A DNA stretch of 64,000 bases from Leptospira abararensis (GTDB lineage Bacteria; Spirochaetota; Leptospiria; Leptospirales; Leptospiraceae), in the NCBI RefSeq assembly GCF_016918735.1, contig NZ_JAFFPR010000007.1:1-64000 (forward strand), read 5' to 3'. The position numbers and the translations under genes were made by a program. Each line of letters begins with the position of its first letter. The stretch's first letter is position 1. The notes beneath the pieces are model-generated. The model made no database searches and had not been told where the DNA came from. It was given only the letters and a program-made list of their open reading frames with translations. Positions 1 to 8,143 of the stretch are shown piece by piece.

Positions 1-204
1 TTCAATACGAGTGCCATATTGCCTCATAATTAATAGTATTCCAAATCAAAATAATGCTTCAAAAGTAAAAGTATTCGAAGTAACATTCTACCTCTCTTCA
101 GGTTTTTTGAAGAGCTTTTCCCAAAGCTGCGAATCCTATAGAAATAGCTTCTCGAGTTTGGCTTTCCCGAAAAATACGGAGAGAAATGACTTTGAAAATA
201 GAAT

Positions 205-1527
205 TTATTTTCCCTTGAATATGAGAATACGGTTATTATCAAAATCACTTACAAACAATAGTTTGCCGACCATATAGACTCCAAATGGATTTGAAAGGGT
301 TCTTGCTGTTGGGTTAACTCCTGCAACTCCGGTCTGCCCGTCGTCGTTTGCGGAATTGTTCGTAAAATTATTTTGACCCAAAACTTTGTCTGCAGCCTGT
401 CCGTTTCCAGTAGGAATTGAATCCCAGATTAAAACCCGATGGTTGTATGCGTCACCTATGACCAACTGCACTCCGTTAGAATAAACATTATAAACACCAC
501 CTACCTGGAAACCACCACCCGTTGTGGTGGAGACCGCACTCTCCATAGAGGACTGGCCCAAAACCAGATCCGCAGGTTGGCCGTTAGTCGTAGGAATCGT
601 ATTCCAGACCAACACTCTTCCGTTAAATGAATCCGCAACAAATAATCTGGTACCATCTGACCAAACCCCACCGGGAGTTGAAAGAGAGCTTGCGGTTGGT
701 GTAGGTCCTCCTCGGTTGGGACTGCAGGAAGTGAAATCAGCCTGGCCAAGTACAACGTCGGCCGGAGAATGATTAGAAGTGGGTATTGTATTCCAAATCA
801 AAACGCGATGATGTCCTTCATCAGCGACAAATAATTTACCATTGGCTGTGGAAACTCCCTCACTTCCTAACAAATCTGTGTTCGAACAGGTTCCACCGCC
901 GATCGTTGTAAAATCAGGAACACCTAACGCAACATCAGCGGCTACGTTTGCGGTTGGTAACGAGTTATAGATCAAATGACGGTTATTAGTAGTGTCAGCG
1001 ACAAATAACTTGTCATTGGAGGACGCAACGTTCCAAAGGTATCTAAAAGATGTAGCCGATGGAGGAATTGCAACAAGGGTAGAAATAAAATCCGTTTGGC
1101 CGATCACAAAATCTGCTGTAGCGCCATTCAAACTAGGAATCTGATGATAACCCAAAATACGATGGTTTCTGGAATCGGATATATACAATTTATTACCACT
1201 AACTGTAACTGGTCCCGGTTGGTTCAAACTTGCTCCCGACAAAATAGAGTTTTTAGTCTCAAAATCGGGCTGGCCAATGACAATGTCAGCACTCTGGAAA
1301 TTAGTGAATATAACAGCAGTTTTAGCGGATACACCTACGCAATGCGGCGTAATGTCTCGTAGAGTTTCTTTTAAAAATAAGGTTTCCCAATATGTATTGT
1401 TTGCGGGATCACAAGGATTTCCCCATTCGAAAGTAGAGCAATCGTACAAACTGAGGAAAATCAGCAAAGCACTTAGAGATAAGCTAGTCTTAGATTTCAG
1501 AAACACTTTTAGTTTATGATTCTCCAT
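205..1527 (-). CDS. NHL-repeat (beta-propeller) lipoprotein
   Basis: Predicted outer-surface or periplasmic lipoprotein; function unknown. The start chosen is the ATG at 1527; the reading frame also opens at a TTG at 1536. The N-terminus is basic and then hydrophobic, ending in a loose spirochaetal lipobox (SLYDC). The body holds six repeats of about 58 residues, each containing a form of ADxVLGQxDF followed by NRxLIWNxIPT, which is the pattern of NHL-type blades; six would close one propeller. NHL propellers usually bind proteins, RNA or sugars, but no ligand can be inferred. No strong Shine-Dalgarno is visible. The upstream DNA resembles that of the lipoprotein gene at 1968-2990. Lipoprotein and repeat calls are firm; function is not. 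Confidence 0.8.
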   Translation of the reverse strand: MENHKLKVFLKSKTSLSLSALLIFLSLYDCSTFEWGNPCDPANNTYWETLFLKETLRDITPHCVGVSAKTAVIFTNFQSADIVIGQPDFETKNSILSGASLNQPGPVTVSGNKLYISDSRNHRILGYHQIPSLNGATADFVIGQTDFISTLVAIPPSATSFRYLWNVASSNDKLFVADTTNNRHLIYNSLPTANVAADVALGVPDFTTIGGGTCSNTDLLGSEGVSTANGKLFVADEGHHRVLIWNTIPTSNHSPADVVLGQADFTSCSPNRGGPTPTASSLSTPGGVWSDGTRLFVADSFNGRVLVWNTIPTTNGQPADLVLGQSSMESAVSTTTGGGFQVGGVYNVYSNGVQLVIGDAYNHRVLIWDSIPTGNGQAADKVLGQNNFTNNSANDDGQTGVAGVNPTARTLSNPFGVYMVGKLLFVSDFDNNRILIFKGK

Positions 1528-1967
1528 TGGTGCCAAAAGCAGTGAGAGAGTATTGGGAAAATCTCAGAACCTTTCCCTTTTAGGCTTTTCCCTAGTGTTT
1601 TCGACATTTTTGGTAGTACTAAACACTAACCAACTATTGTCGATCAAATATATTTCCAAGAATGGAAAAATAACCAAAATCTTTTTTTCGAAGTTTGCGG
1701 AAATCACCTCCATGCAAAATTTCCAATGCTTGAGTAAGTGCAAATTGTATTCATTAGGGGAAAGGTGGGAAAAGACAAAGAGAGGATAATCCTCCCCTAT
1801 CCTCGGTGCGAAAAATCATCCTAGCTGTTGTACTCAACTTTCAGTGACACCATACTTTTGATTCCATCCTTCCTGCTCTGTTTTCCTTGAGATTGGGTTT
1901 ACCAATGATTTGGAAAAACGAAGGCTGCTTTAGATACATTTTTTAATTTAGGTCGAGTGCTTCATCC
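1528..1967. other. Intergenic region with shared upstream element
   Basis: About 440 bases without a convincing gene. It holds the upstream region of the NHL lipoprotein, including the element annotated at 1581-1656. The remainder is the 3' flank of the next minus-strand lipoprotein, where I see no clear terminator. Confidence 0.6.
1581..1656 (-). promoter_or_regulatory. Upstream element shared by two lipoprotein genes (copy A)
   Basis: About 75 bases upstream of the NHL lipoprotein align with 3071-3147, upstream of the next lipoprotein, at roughly 65-70% identity with one single-base gap. Conserved blocks on the plus strand are TTTTCCCT, ACATTTTTGG, a TGTCGA block and ATATTTC. A shared promoter or operator is the simplest reading; an ancient duplication is the alternative. 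I could not place a -35/-10 pair confidently. Confidence 0.5.
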
Positions 1968-2990
1968 TCAATTGCAATTGGAAGTGATAATATTCCCAGG
2001 CGCCACAGCAACAAAAAGACCATTTCCATAGGCCACCTGACTCCATGAAAGCGATCCTCCCGTGTTTCTAGCCGTCCAGGTTATACCATCCGTTGAGGTC
2101 ATGATTTGTTGACTCGTACCATCTAATGATACCGCTACAAAAAGCCCATCACCATAAGTTACATTAAGCCAAGTATATGCATGTGTGGCGGAACGTCCCG
2201 TCCAGTTGATACCGTTAGTTGAAGTCATGACTTGATTTGTGCCATCACCCGCTACTGCTACAAATAAACCATTCCCATATGTTACGGAATACCAACTGTT
2301 CTGTTCAGAGGCAGATCGCGCCGTCCAAGTAATCCCGTTTGTTGAAGTCATGACCCTATCTGAGCCAGTACTCGCTACAGCCACAAATAAACCATTCCCG
2401 TACGTTACGGAATACCAATTGTTAGCTGGTGCGCCCGTACGCTCTGTCCAGGTGATCCCATCTGGTGAGGTCATGACACGATTCGTATCGGAAGTGGATG
2501 TAGCCACAAAAAGGCCATTTCCATAGGTCACTCCTTTCCAACTATACGTTGGTACACCAGTTCGCGCGGTCCATGTTACCCCATCCGGTGAAGTCATAAC
2601 TCGATTTGAACCATTTGAAGATACAGCTACAAAAAGACCATTTCCATAGGTTACCGAACTCCAATCGTTCGCAGCAGCTCCGTTTCGTGCAGTCCAGGTA
2701 ATCCCATCGGAAGAGGTCATAACTCGATTCGTACCACGGCTTACAGCAACAAATAGTCCATTTCCATAGGTTATGGTATTCCAATTGCTCGCTTCTACTG
2801 CAGAACGCGTCGTCCAGGTAGTGCCATCATCGGCGCAGTTATAAGTTCTAGTGGTAGTTGCTGTCGTTCCTGCGGAATTAGTGGCAAGAAAGGCTAATAT
2901 TGCGGAGAAATCGTTATCTTTTTCTGGAGAACAGGAGAAGATAAAAAGGACTAGCATAAGAAGGGTATTTTGTCGGGTCGAATTCATCAT
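1968..2990 (-). CDS. Seven-repeat lipoprotein, probable beta-propeller
   Basis: Starts ATGATG. The signal peptide ends in FIFSC, a good lipobox, so the mature protein should be an N-terminally acylated lipoprotein. After a short Thr-rich linker the protein is built from seven repeats of 40-42 residues with the pattern TWT-R, W, YGNGLFVAV, VMTS-DGI. The length and number fit a seven-bladed propeller with four short strands per blade, and resemble BNR/Kelch-like surface proteins. Repeats are closely similar at the DNA level (about 123 bases), which favours copy-number change by recombination. Function unknown. It has the same orientation and related upstream DNA as the NHL lipoprotein. Confidence 0.8.
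   Translation of the reverse strand: MMNSTRQNTLLMLVLFIFSCSPEKDNDFSAILAFLATNSAGTTATTTRTYNCADDGTTWTTRSAVEASNWNTITYGNGLFVAVSRGTNRVMTSSDGITWTARNGAAANDWSSVTYGNGLFVAVSSNGSNRVMTSPDGVTWTARTGVPTYSWKGVTYGNGLFVATSTSDTNRVMTSPDGITWTERTGAPANNWYSVTYGNGLFVAVASTGSDRVMTSTNGITWTARSASEQNSWYSVTYGNGLFVAVAGDGTNQVMTSTNGINWTGRSATHAYTWLNVTYGDGLFVAVSLDGTSQQIMTSTDGITWTARNTGGSLSWSQVAYGNGLFVAVAPGNIITSNCN
1980..2840 (-). repeat. Coding tandem repeats, about 123 bp x 7
   Basis: Seven imperfect in-frame direct repeats inside the lipoprotein gene; the plus strand repeatedly shows forms of CCATTTCCATAGGT and GAGGTCATGAC at about 123-base intervals. They encode successive W/GNGLF units, so they are protein repeats and not a CRISPR or intergenic satellite. 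Confidence 0.8.
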
Positions 2991-3318
2991 GATTGAATAT
3001 TTTTCTCACTCTTTTTGCAAAAAACAGCGGACCAACCTAGTAGTATCCCCAGAACCAGAGTTCTGCTCTCTAGGGTTTTCCCTGTCTTTTGCACATTTTT
3101 GGCATTTCAGAACGTTGGTCAACCAATGTCGACTAATAAATATTTCACTGAATATAAATAAAAAGACAGAATCCTCTAACTAAGAAATTACCTCGGTTCA
3201 TCAGAGAGCAGGTTTAGGGAAACAAATATGGTTTAAAAAATTTCAGGAATCTTTTCTCCTATTTCCTAGGAAAGATTGTTACCAAGTATAAGAAACAAAA
3301 TCCTACTTTTTTACAGAT
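2991..3318. other. Intergenic region with shared upstream element
   Basis: About 330 bases without a gene. It contains copy B of the shared element (3071-3147) and, nearer the AHSA1 gene end, a 12-base palindrome TTTCCTAGGAAA at 3262-3273. No clear terminator was seen for the AHSA1 gene. Confidence 0.55.
3071..3147 (-). promoter_or_regulatory. Upstream element shared by two lipoprotein genes (copy B)
   Basis: Counterpart of 1581-1656, lying about 80 bases upstream of the ATG at 2990. The blocks TTTTCCCT, ACATTTTTGG, TGTCGA and ATATTTC occur in the same order and almost the same spacing. Likely regulatory, unproven. Confidence 0.5.
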
Positions 3319-3810
3319 TCAGTTTGTTTTGGAAATTCTTTCTAAGTACTTAGCCAAGTTTCCGATATGTTCTTTCCCACCTTCAATAGCTCCGTATTTC
3401 GCATTCACTCGTTCCAGCTCTGCCTTACTAGAGAAAATCTGTTCCATGATGAGATTAGTTCCTTCCCCTGCTCCTTCAAATACGATTCGCGATTGGAAGT
3501 CCACATCCTCGTCGCCCTCTCCATCTCCAATATGTTTATAGGTAATGGAAAAAGGTTTTTTGATCTCTATAAATTGAATTTTGTTTTTGTAGTTATGCCC
3601 ATCGGGACCATGCATTACAAAATCCCAAATACCACCGTTTGAAAAATCCAAACTATTGATGGTTAATGTAAAGCCATCGGGACCCCACCATTCCGTAAGG
3701 TGTTCTCCTTGCGACCAGACTTCAAAAAGTAAATCAGCTGATACGTCAAAATATCTTTTATAAGTCACCTTATTGTTCTCTATGATTGTCTCTGTATTAT
3801 TTTTTATCAT
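3319..3810 (-). CDS. AHSA1/SRPBCC-domain protein
   Basis: A 163-residue protein of the START/SRPBCC superfamily, AHSA1-like (CalC-type) branch: small-molecule-binding helix-grip proteins. Typical features are the early [16 protein letters not shown] segment, the EWWGPDGFT motif and the closing long helix. The ATG follows a good GGAGAG Shine-Dalgarno. It overlaps the end of the upstream ArsR gene by 14 bases, so the two are translationally coupled. ArsR plus AHSA1 pairs are common in bacteria, and the regulator is generally thought to control the partner. The ligand is unknown. Confidence 0.85.
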   Translation of the reverse strand: MIKNNTETIIENNKVTYKRYFDVSADLLFEVWSQGEHLTEWWGPDGFTLTINSLDFSNGGIWDFVMHGPDGHNYKNKIQFIEIKKPFSITYKHIGDGEGDEDVDFQSRIVFEGAGEGTNLIMEQIFSSKAELERVNAKYGAIEGGKEHIGNLAKYLERISKTN

Positions 3811-4135
3811 GGGATCTCTCCATTTTTAGTTTCATTACATATCGATCCAATTTGTCTAAACGTTTGGTCCATAGATTCCTGATTTCAATCATCCAATCTT
3901 CCATCTCTTTCATTCCCGATTGATTCAGACTATAAATACGTTTCTGCGCATCCTTTTTCATCTGAAGGATATTTGCTGCTTTTAGCACTTTCAGGTGTTG
4001 CGAAATTGCGGGAGGACTCATTTGAAAATTTTGGCTGATTTCTGTGGAGGTCAGTTCCCCGTTTTTTGCCACAAGTCTTACAATATCCCTTCTCGTATCA
4101 TCTGCTAAAGCAGCAAAAGCATTCATGAAATTCAT
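3797..4135 (-). CDS. ArsR-family winged-helix transcriptional regulator
   Basis: A 112-residue repressor-type DNA-binding protein. [13 protein letters not shown] opens the winged helix and [14 protein letters not shown] is the recognition helix, both typical of ArsR/SmtB. No cysteine metal-binding cluster is seen in the usual alpha-3 site, so it is probably not a metal sensor; this fits the ArsR group paired with AHSA1 proteins. The start is ATG at 4135 (a second ATG lies at 4126). No Shine-Dalgarno is visible, so it may be translated from a leaderless or very short leader mRNA. A perfect palindrome just upstream (4148-4159) is a plausible autoregulatory operator. Confidence 0.87.
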   Translation of the reverse strand: MNFMNAFAALADDTRRDIVRLVAKNGELTSTEISQNFQMSPPAISQHLKVLKAANILQMKKDAQKRIYSLNQSGMKEMEDWMIEIRNLWTKRLDKLDRYVMKLKMERSHDKK

Positions 4136-4147
4136 TATATATAGTTT

Positions 4148-4159
4148 ACTTAATTAAGT
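4148..4159. promoter_or_regulatory. 12-bp palindrome, candidate ArsR operator
   Basis: ACTTAATTAAGT is a perfect palindrome 12 bases upstream of the ArsR start codon. ArsR-family operators are AT-rich inverted repeats overlapping the promoter, so autorepression is plausible. Inference only. Confidence 0.45.
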
Positions 4160-4226
4160 CAATGCTTAAATAATTCAATTACCTGAGTCCCAATTTGCTA
4201 ACATTTAATTTTCTCTATGTAGAGTA

Positions 4227-4255
4227 TTGACAAATTCGGATCAAACATATATACT
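4227..4255 (+). promoter_or_regulatory. Sigma-70 promoter (TTGACA-17-TATACT)
   Basis: A perfect -35 hexamer TTGACA (4227-4232), an exact 17-base spacer and a -10 hexamer TATACT (4250-4255, 5/6 matches). Transcription would begin near 4262, about 35 bases before the small ORF at 4297. It is among the best-matching promoters I found in the window. Confidence 0.8.
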
Positions 4256-4296
4256 CATGTATAGTTAGCATAATTTAAGTGAAGAGGTGATTTGAT

Positions 4297-4425
4297 ATGG
4301 GATTAAAACCAGGTCCAAAACCAATTGCAAAATCCACTGGGAAACCAGACCAAAGACGACGCGATAACAAAGACACACAAGGGAATACTCCAGGCTTAAA
4401 ACCGTCAAAGAATTCCAAAAAGTGA
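4297..4425 (+). CDS. Small basic Gly/Pro/Lys-rich protein (42 aa)
   Basis: A 42-codon ORF starting ATG, preceded by a strong AGGTGA Shine-Dalgarno six bases upstream and by the near-consensus promoter at 4227-4255. The protein begins MGLKPGPKP, has a central DQRRRDN and a second PGLKP near the end. It has nine Lys, three Arg, three Asp and no Glu, so it is strongly positive, probably disordered, with no signal peptide or membrane segment. I do not recognise a named family. Nucleic-acid or ribosome association would suit the composition but is a guess. Promoter, ribosome site and ORF together make it a likely real gene. Confidence 0.7.
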   Translation: MGLKPGPKPIAKSTGKPDQRRRDNKDTQGNTPGLKPSKNSKK

Positions 4426-4844
4426 AATGCCAATCTATGAAAATGATATGTAGATATTCACTATAATACTTACATATCATTGAGTGTAGAATTGAATATT
4501 AAACTGGAAAAAACCAAGTTTTAGATAATTTGGAAGTCATTAAATATTATATTCTCTGAGATTATAAAAAACCAAAATATCTTCATTTTGAATTAAGTTT
4601 TCTAAAACCAACCACATAACACACTAAAGCCGGCCCATATCTGAACAAAATCGCACCCTGTTCAACGAATCAAATTTTAGAATCACTATGATTCTAATTT
4701 AAAAATTCAAATTTCCTTTTTTATCACACATATGTTTTTTTTATTGCAAACAAATCCCAAACCTATGTCATTCTCTGTCAGTGGCGAATTACGGAACAAT
4801 GTTCTCATAACAAAGTTCGGAAAAAATACTAAACGAGGAAACAG
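4426..4844. other. AT-rich intergenic region
   Basis: About 420 AT-rich bases without a supported gene. It contains the inverted repeat at 4442-4481 and, near the monooxygenase start, the short inverted repeat GAACA-A-TGTTC (4794-4804). The monooxygenase ATG follows a GAGGAA Shine-Dalgarno. No convincing promoter was found. Confidence 0.55.
4442..4481 (+). repeat. Inverted repeat, 11-bp arms, downstream of the small protein gene
   Basis: AATGATATGTA (4442-4452) and its exact complement TACATATCATT (4471-4481) with an 18-base loop, 16 bases after the small ORF stop. It could form a 3' hairpin, but no U-tract follows, so a standard intrinsic terminator is not supported. A 3'-end stabilising hairpin or operator is possible. 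Confidence 0.4.
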
Positions 4845-6311
4845 ATGACAACATCACTTCTTAGAAATCCTTCTGTTGTGGTCATAGGTGCTGGGATGAC
4901 TGGCATCCTACTTGCGATTGAATTAGAAAAAGCAGGTATCACGGACATTACCATTTTAGAGAAAAAAAGTGACTTAGGCGGAACTTGGAGAGAAAACACC
5001 TATCCCGGGGTTGCTTGCGACATTCCTGCCCATATGTATACTTATAGTTTTGAGCCAAATCCAGAGTGGAGCCACCGTTTTGCCCATGGGGATGAAATCC
5101 AAGCCTACTTCAAAAGAGTAAGCGATAAATACAAAGTCACTCCGAAAATTCATTTCAATGAAGCGGTTACGGAAGCATCGTATAACAATGGAAAGTGGAC
5201 GACTAAAACCAATCAAGGGGAAACCTATAACTCCGATTTTTTGATTTCGGCAACAGGAATTTTACACCACCCTGCCAGGCCAGAAATCCAGGGATTAAAT
5301 TCCTTCCAAGGCAAATGTTTTCATACAGCCGAATGGGATCATTCAGTAGATTTAAAAGGAAAACGAATCGGGGTCATTGGAACCGGGTCTACAGCAGCAC
5401 AAGTGATTCCTGAAATGATCAAAGTAGGGAAAAAAGTTTCAGTGTTTCAGAGAACCCCCCAATGGATTGTAAAAGTTCCCGATACCAACTATACCGAAGA
5501 AGACAAAAAAAAATGGAGAAAGGAACCTAATATTTTAAAACGATTCCACAAATGGTATACCTTTGCCGTAGAACAGACTTTTTCGAAGGCAGTAATCGGT
5601 AAAAAAATCCCACATATGCTGATGAGCTTTCTTTGCAAAAGAAATCTCCGAATTTCTGTTAAAGATCCATTACTTCGCGCAAAGCTAACACCTAACTACC
5701 GAGTGGGTTGTAAACGAGTCATCGTGAACTCAACTTTCTACGAGGCCATCCAAAAACCCAATGCAGATTTAGTGACAGAAGGGATTGAAAAAATTACAGA
5801 AAAGGGAGTTCTTACTAAAGATGGAACACTTCACGAACTAGATGTTTTAATTCTTGCGACTGGGTTCCATCCCTTTAACTTTATGAGGCCAATGAATCTA
5901 ACAGGGAAAGATGGAATTAGCATTGAATCCGTTTGGAAAAAGAAAGTTCAGGCCTATCGTTCCCTATTCATTCCCCACTTTCCGAACTTTATTCTCATGC
6001 TCGGGCCAAATACACCTATCGGAAACTTTTCTGTCATTGCTATGAGTGAAGTGCAAACTAAGTATGTAATGAAAATTATCCAAGATTGGAGAAAAAAGAA
6101 ATTTGATGAAATTGAAACCACAGAAGAGGCATTAAAACAATTTGCAGCTTATCTCAAGGCAGGAATGGGAAATACGGTTTGGCTCGGTGGTTGCCAAAGT
6201 TGGTATTTAGACCCAGACGGAGATCCGGCTATGTGGCCTTATACATGGAGTCGTTGGGAAAAAGAGATGAAAACCCCTGATTATAAGGACTTTGCGATAA
6301 AATCCTTGTGA
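4845..6311 (+). CDS. FAD-dependent monooxygenase, Baeyer-Villiger type
   Basis: A 488-residue class B flavoprotein monooxygenase. The FAD Rossmann motif GAGMTG is at 15-20 and the NADPH Rossmann motif GTGSTA at 179-184. Between them FQGKCFHTAEWD (154-165) matches the type I Baeyer-Villiger fingerprint FxGxxxHxxxW. These enzymes use NADPH and oxygen to insert oxygen into ketones or oxidise heteroatoms; the substrate cannot be told. Length is normal and no signal peptide is present. The ATG follows GAGGAAACAG. It is a single gene ending in a strong terminator (6342-6370), suggesting an independent unit. Confidence 0.9.
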   Translation: MTTSLLRNPSVVVIGAGMTGILLAIELEKAGITDITILEKKSDLGGTWRENTYPGVACDIPAHMYTYSFEPNPEWSHRFAHGDEIQAYFKRVSDKYKVTPKIHFNEAVTEASYNNGKWTTKTNQGETYNSDFLISATGILHHPARPEIQGLNSFQGKCFHTAEWDHSVDLKGKRIGVIGTGSTAAQVIPEMIKVGKKVSVFQRTPQWIVKVPDTNYTEEDKKKWRKEPNILKRFHKWYTFAVEQTFSKAVIGKKIPHMLMSFLCKRNLRISVKDPLLRAKLTPNYRVGCKRVIVNSTFYEAIQKPNADLVTEGIEKITEKGVLTKDGTLHELDVLILATGFHPFNFMRPMNLTGKDGISIESVWKKKVQAYRSLFIPHFPNFILMLGPNTPIGNFSVIAMSEVQTKYVMKIIQDWRKKKFDEIETTEEALKQFAAYLKAGMGNTVWLGGCQSWYLDPDGDPAMWPYTWSRWEKEMKTPDYKDFAIKSL

Positions 6312-6341
6312 TTCGAATTTACAGCCCATACAACATCACTT

Positions 6342-6370
6342 CGGTCTCTATTTATAGAGACCGTTTTTTT
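6342..6370 (+). terminator. Rho-independent terminator of the monooxygenase gene
   Basis: A perfect 9-bp stem CGGTCTCTA / TAGAGACCG with a four-base loop, followed by seven T residues, 30 bases after the monooxygenase stop. The minus-strand side has no T-run, so it acts rightward. Confidence 0.92.
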
Positions 6371-6378
6371 ATCTGATA

Positions 6379-6975
6379 TTATTTCTGTGAATTCTGTAAT
6401 TTAGATTCAATGTCTTTTAAGGTTTTGTCTAGAACCAGTAAGTTAGTGGTTTCAATCATCTTCTCAATATTCGCAGTCCGATAAAAACCATAAATCTCCA
6501 CTGTCATTTCTGCCTCTTCGGCGATTGTATTGGAAGCATACACTTGTGTACCTTTATACAAACTATATTCGATTTGAACCTTATAATTGGTTTCTCTGAT
6601 TTGGATTGGCCAATAACCAACTAACGGATATATTGCAGGCCAAGTCCACCAATAGTTATAACTATCAGAGTATTTCGGAAGAATGGTCACATCCAAAATA
6701 AAATCGTCCGTTGCCATTTTAGTAGATTCATTAGGGGCAGATACTTTACTAAATAATCGAGTGGATTTGAGATAATCTATAAATACAGATTTCCAACCAG
6801 CAACAAAGGACAATCGATCCGGGGTGATGATATCAAATTTTCCTATAAAAACTTGATTTGGAAATTTCGAAATGAGAATTTGAGAATCTTGTTTTGCAGG
6901 AGGAATTTGTTTTATATCTACTTGGCAAGACAGAAAACTAGCGAAAAGGCACAGAACCAATATTAGGGAACGCAT
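6379..6975 (-). CDS. Hypothetical lipoprotein
   Basis: The N-terminus MRSLILVLCLFASFLSC is a compact lipoprotein signal peptide, so I start at the ATG at 6975; the frame opens further upstream at 7020. The mature region of about 180 residues mentions no recognisable enzyme motif. It has alternating hydrophobic strands and a central aromatic stretch (YNYWWTWPAIYPLVGYWP), which resembles small periplasmic lipoproteins that assemble or associate with the outer membrane. No Shine-Dalgarno is evident. I do not recognise a named family. Confidence 0.7.
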   Translation of the reverse strand: MRSLILVLCLFASFLSCQVDIKQIPPAKQDSQILISKFPNQVFIGKFDIITPDRLSFVAGWKSVFIDYLKSTRLFSKVSAPNESTKMATDDFILDVTILPKYSDSYNYWWTWPAIYPLVGYWPIQIRETNYKVQIEYSLYKGTQVYASNTIAEEAEMTVEIYGFYRTANIEKMIETTNLLVLDKTLKDIESKLQNSQK

Positions 6976-7091
6976 TTGTAGATTAAAACGAAAAGACCTA
7001 ACAGTTGTCAAGTGTATCATGACGTATTTAAGACATATTTTGATTAGAAAAATTAAAGATCTCAGTCATTTTTAATTCAAGAAAAACTGAA

Positions 7092-7829
7092 TTAATCGAG
7101 AAATTCCAAGATAATCATTGGTTTTTTACCACCATCTAACAAAGAAACAATTTTTTCCAATATCTCCTTTGATACCCCAACACAACCAGAGGTAGATTTG
7201 TCTTCGTTCCAAGGATGAATAAAAATCATACTTCCTAAACCTGGGAAAGACGGTTTAGTATTGTGTTCGATCACTATGAATAAGTCATAAATATAGGGAC
7301 TCCACAGGGAAACGGCTCCTTTTTCGAAACGGTTGATCAGTTGATTGTAATTTTTAGAAATAGGCGAGTCACTCCAGTGGTGGTTTTTTCTAATTTGAGT
7401 ATATTCTAAGTTTCGAATTTCCCTTTTTTGTTTGCCTACGATTCTTTTTATAGGAAAAACACCTGCGGGAGTATGTCCATCCCCTTCTCTTTTTTCATTA
7501 CTGAGGATCAGGCCATTTCGCCCCAAACGAACAGGGATTTTTTCGAGAACAGGAGTCCAATCCCCTTGGTGAACTGTATAAAAATCCAAATAACCGAGAT
7601 TTTCTTTGGAAGAAGCAGTAATGAAAAGAATTTGTTCTGAATTCCAATGGGGGTTCAGTGCTTCCTTCATGTCCTCACTTCGCAAAGGAAAAAATGAAAT
7701 AAGGAAGAAAAAACAAGTCAGAACGGGAAAAAAGTGAGTAGAGAGCGCGGGAAATAACTTGAATTTAAGGGAGAATCCTAAAAAACTGAGAGAAAGTGTG
7801 GAGATTTTTGTAGAGTTCAGGTGTTTCAA
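7092..7829 (-). CDS. L,D-transpeptidase-like (YkuD) exported protein
   Basis: Peptidoglycan or protein cross-linking enzyme of the YkuD family (ErfK/YbiS type). The catalytic signature is IHPWNEDKSTSGCVGVS, with His205 and nucleophile Cys216. An N-terminal hydrophobic stretch ending near residue 48 suggests export, although the region before it is long. The best available start is a TTG at 7829; no good Shine-Dalgarno precedes it. The gene begins 21 bases downstream of tRNA-Asn in the same direction with no terminator between, so co-transcription is possible. The family call is strong, the exact start weak. Confidence 0.82.
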   Translation of the reverse strand: MKHLNSTKISTLSLSFLGFSLKFKLFPALSTHFFPVLTCFFFLISFFPLRSEDMKEALNPHWNSEQILFITASSKENLGYLDFYTVHQGDWTPVLEKIPVRLGRNGLILSNEKREGDGHTPAGVFPIKRIVGKQKREIRNLEYTQIRKNHHWSDSPISKNYNQLINRFEKGAVSLWSPYIYDLFIVIEHNTKPSFPGLGSMIFIHPWNEDKSTSGCVGVSKEILEKIVSLLDGGKKPMIILEFLD

Positions 7830-7849
7830 AACTCATTGAGTCAAGACCT

Positions 7850-7923
<74 letters not shown>

Positions 7924-7940
7924 ATCTCGAATCTGTGACC

Positions 7941-7968
7941 ATGCTACGTAGGAAGGTCGCTAGGTCAA
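7941..7968 (-). promoter_or_regulatory. Promoter for tRNA-Asn
   Basis: Minus-strand TTGACC (7968-7963), a 16-base spacer and TAGCAT (7946-7941), placed so that transcription would start about 10 bases before the mature tRNA. Good match to sigma-70 hexamers. Confidence 0.65.
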
Positions 7969-8143
7969 CGAAAAAAAACATTCAGAGCCTACAGAAATAT
8001 TGAAAAAATTCTAATAAATCAGGGAAGGTAAGCTGAAAAAATAGATGTTTCCAACTAAAGATTCCCTCATTGTGACATAATCCTCTCCGCTCCTGGTAGG
8101 GGAAAAAATAGAAATTGTATATGTTGTTGTAGATGGGGTCTGC

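Noticed and set aside
94..114. Inverted repeat CTCTTCA / TGAAGAG as a terminator
   Set aside because: The stem is short and only CTTTTCCC follows; no gene visible in the window needs it on the plus strand.
1980..2840. Regular 123-bp spacing that first suggested a satellite or CRISPR-like array
   Set aside because: The units are in-frame protein repeats within one lipoprotein gene, with no conserved short repeat and unique spacers.
3250..3282. TTTCCTAGGAAA palindrome and flanking AATCTTT/AAAGATT as terminator of the AHSA1 gene
   Set aside because: Long loop and the T-run is several bases away from the stem, so not convincing.
7072..7095. AT-only hairpin TTAATTCA / TGAATTAA between the transpeptidase and lipoprotein genes
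   Set aside because: All-AT stem without a U-tract on either strand and overlapping a coding end; likely chance.
7924..8143. Possible cobalamin riboswitch or NrdR box upstream of nrdJ
   Set aside because: I looked for a B12-box-like core and for paired NrdR boxes and found neither; the region is short and AT-rich.
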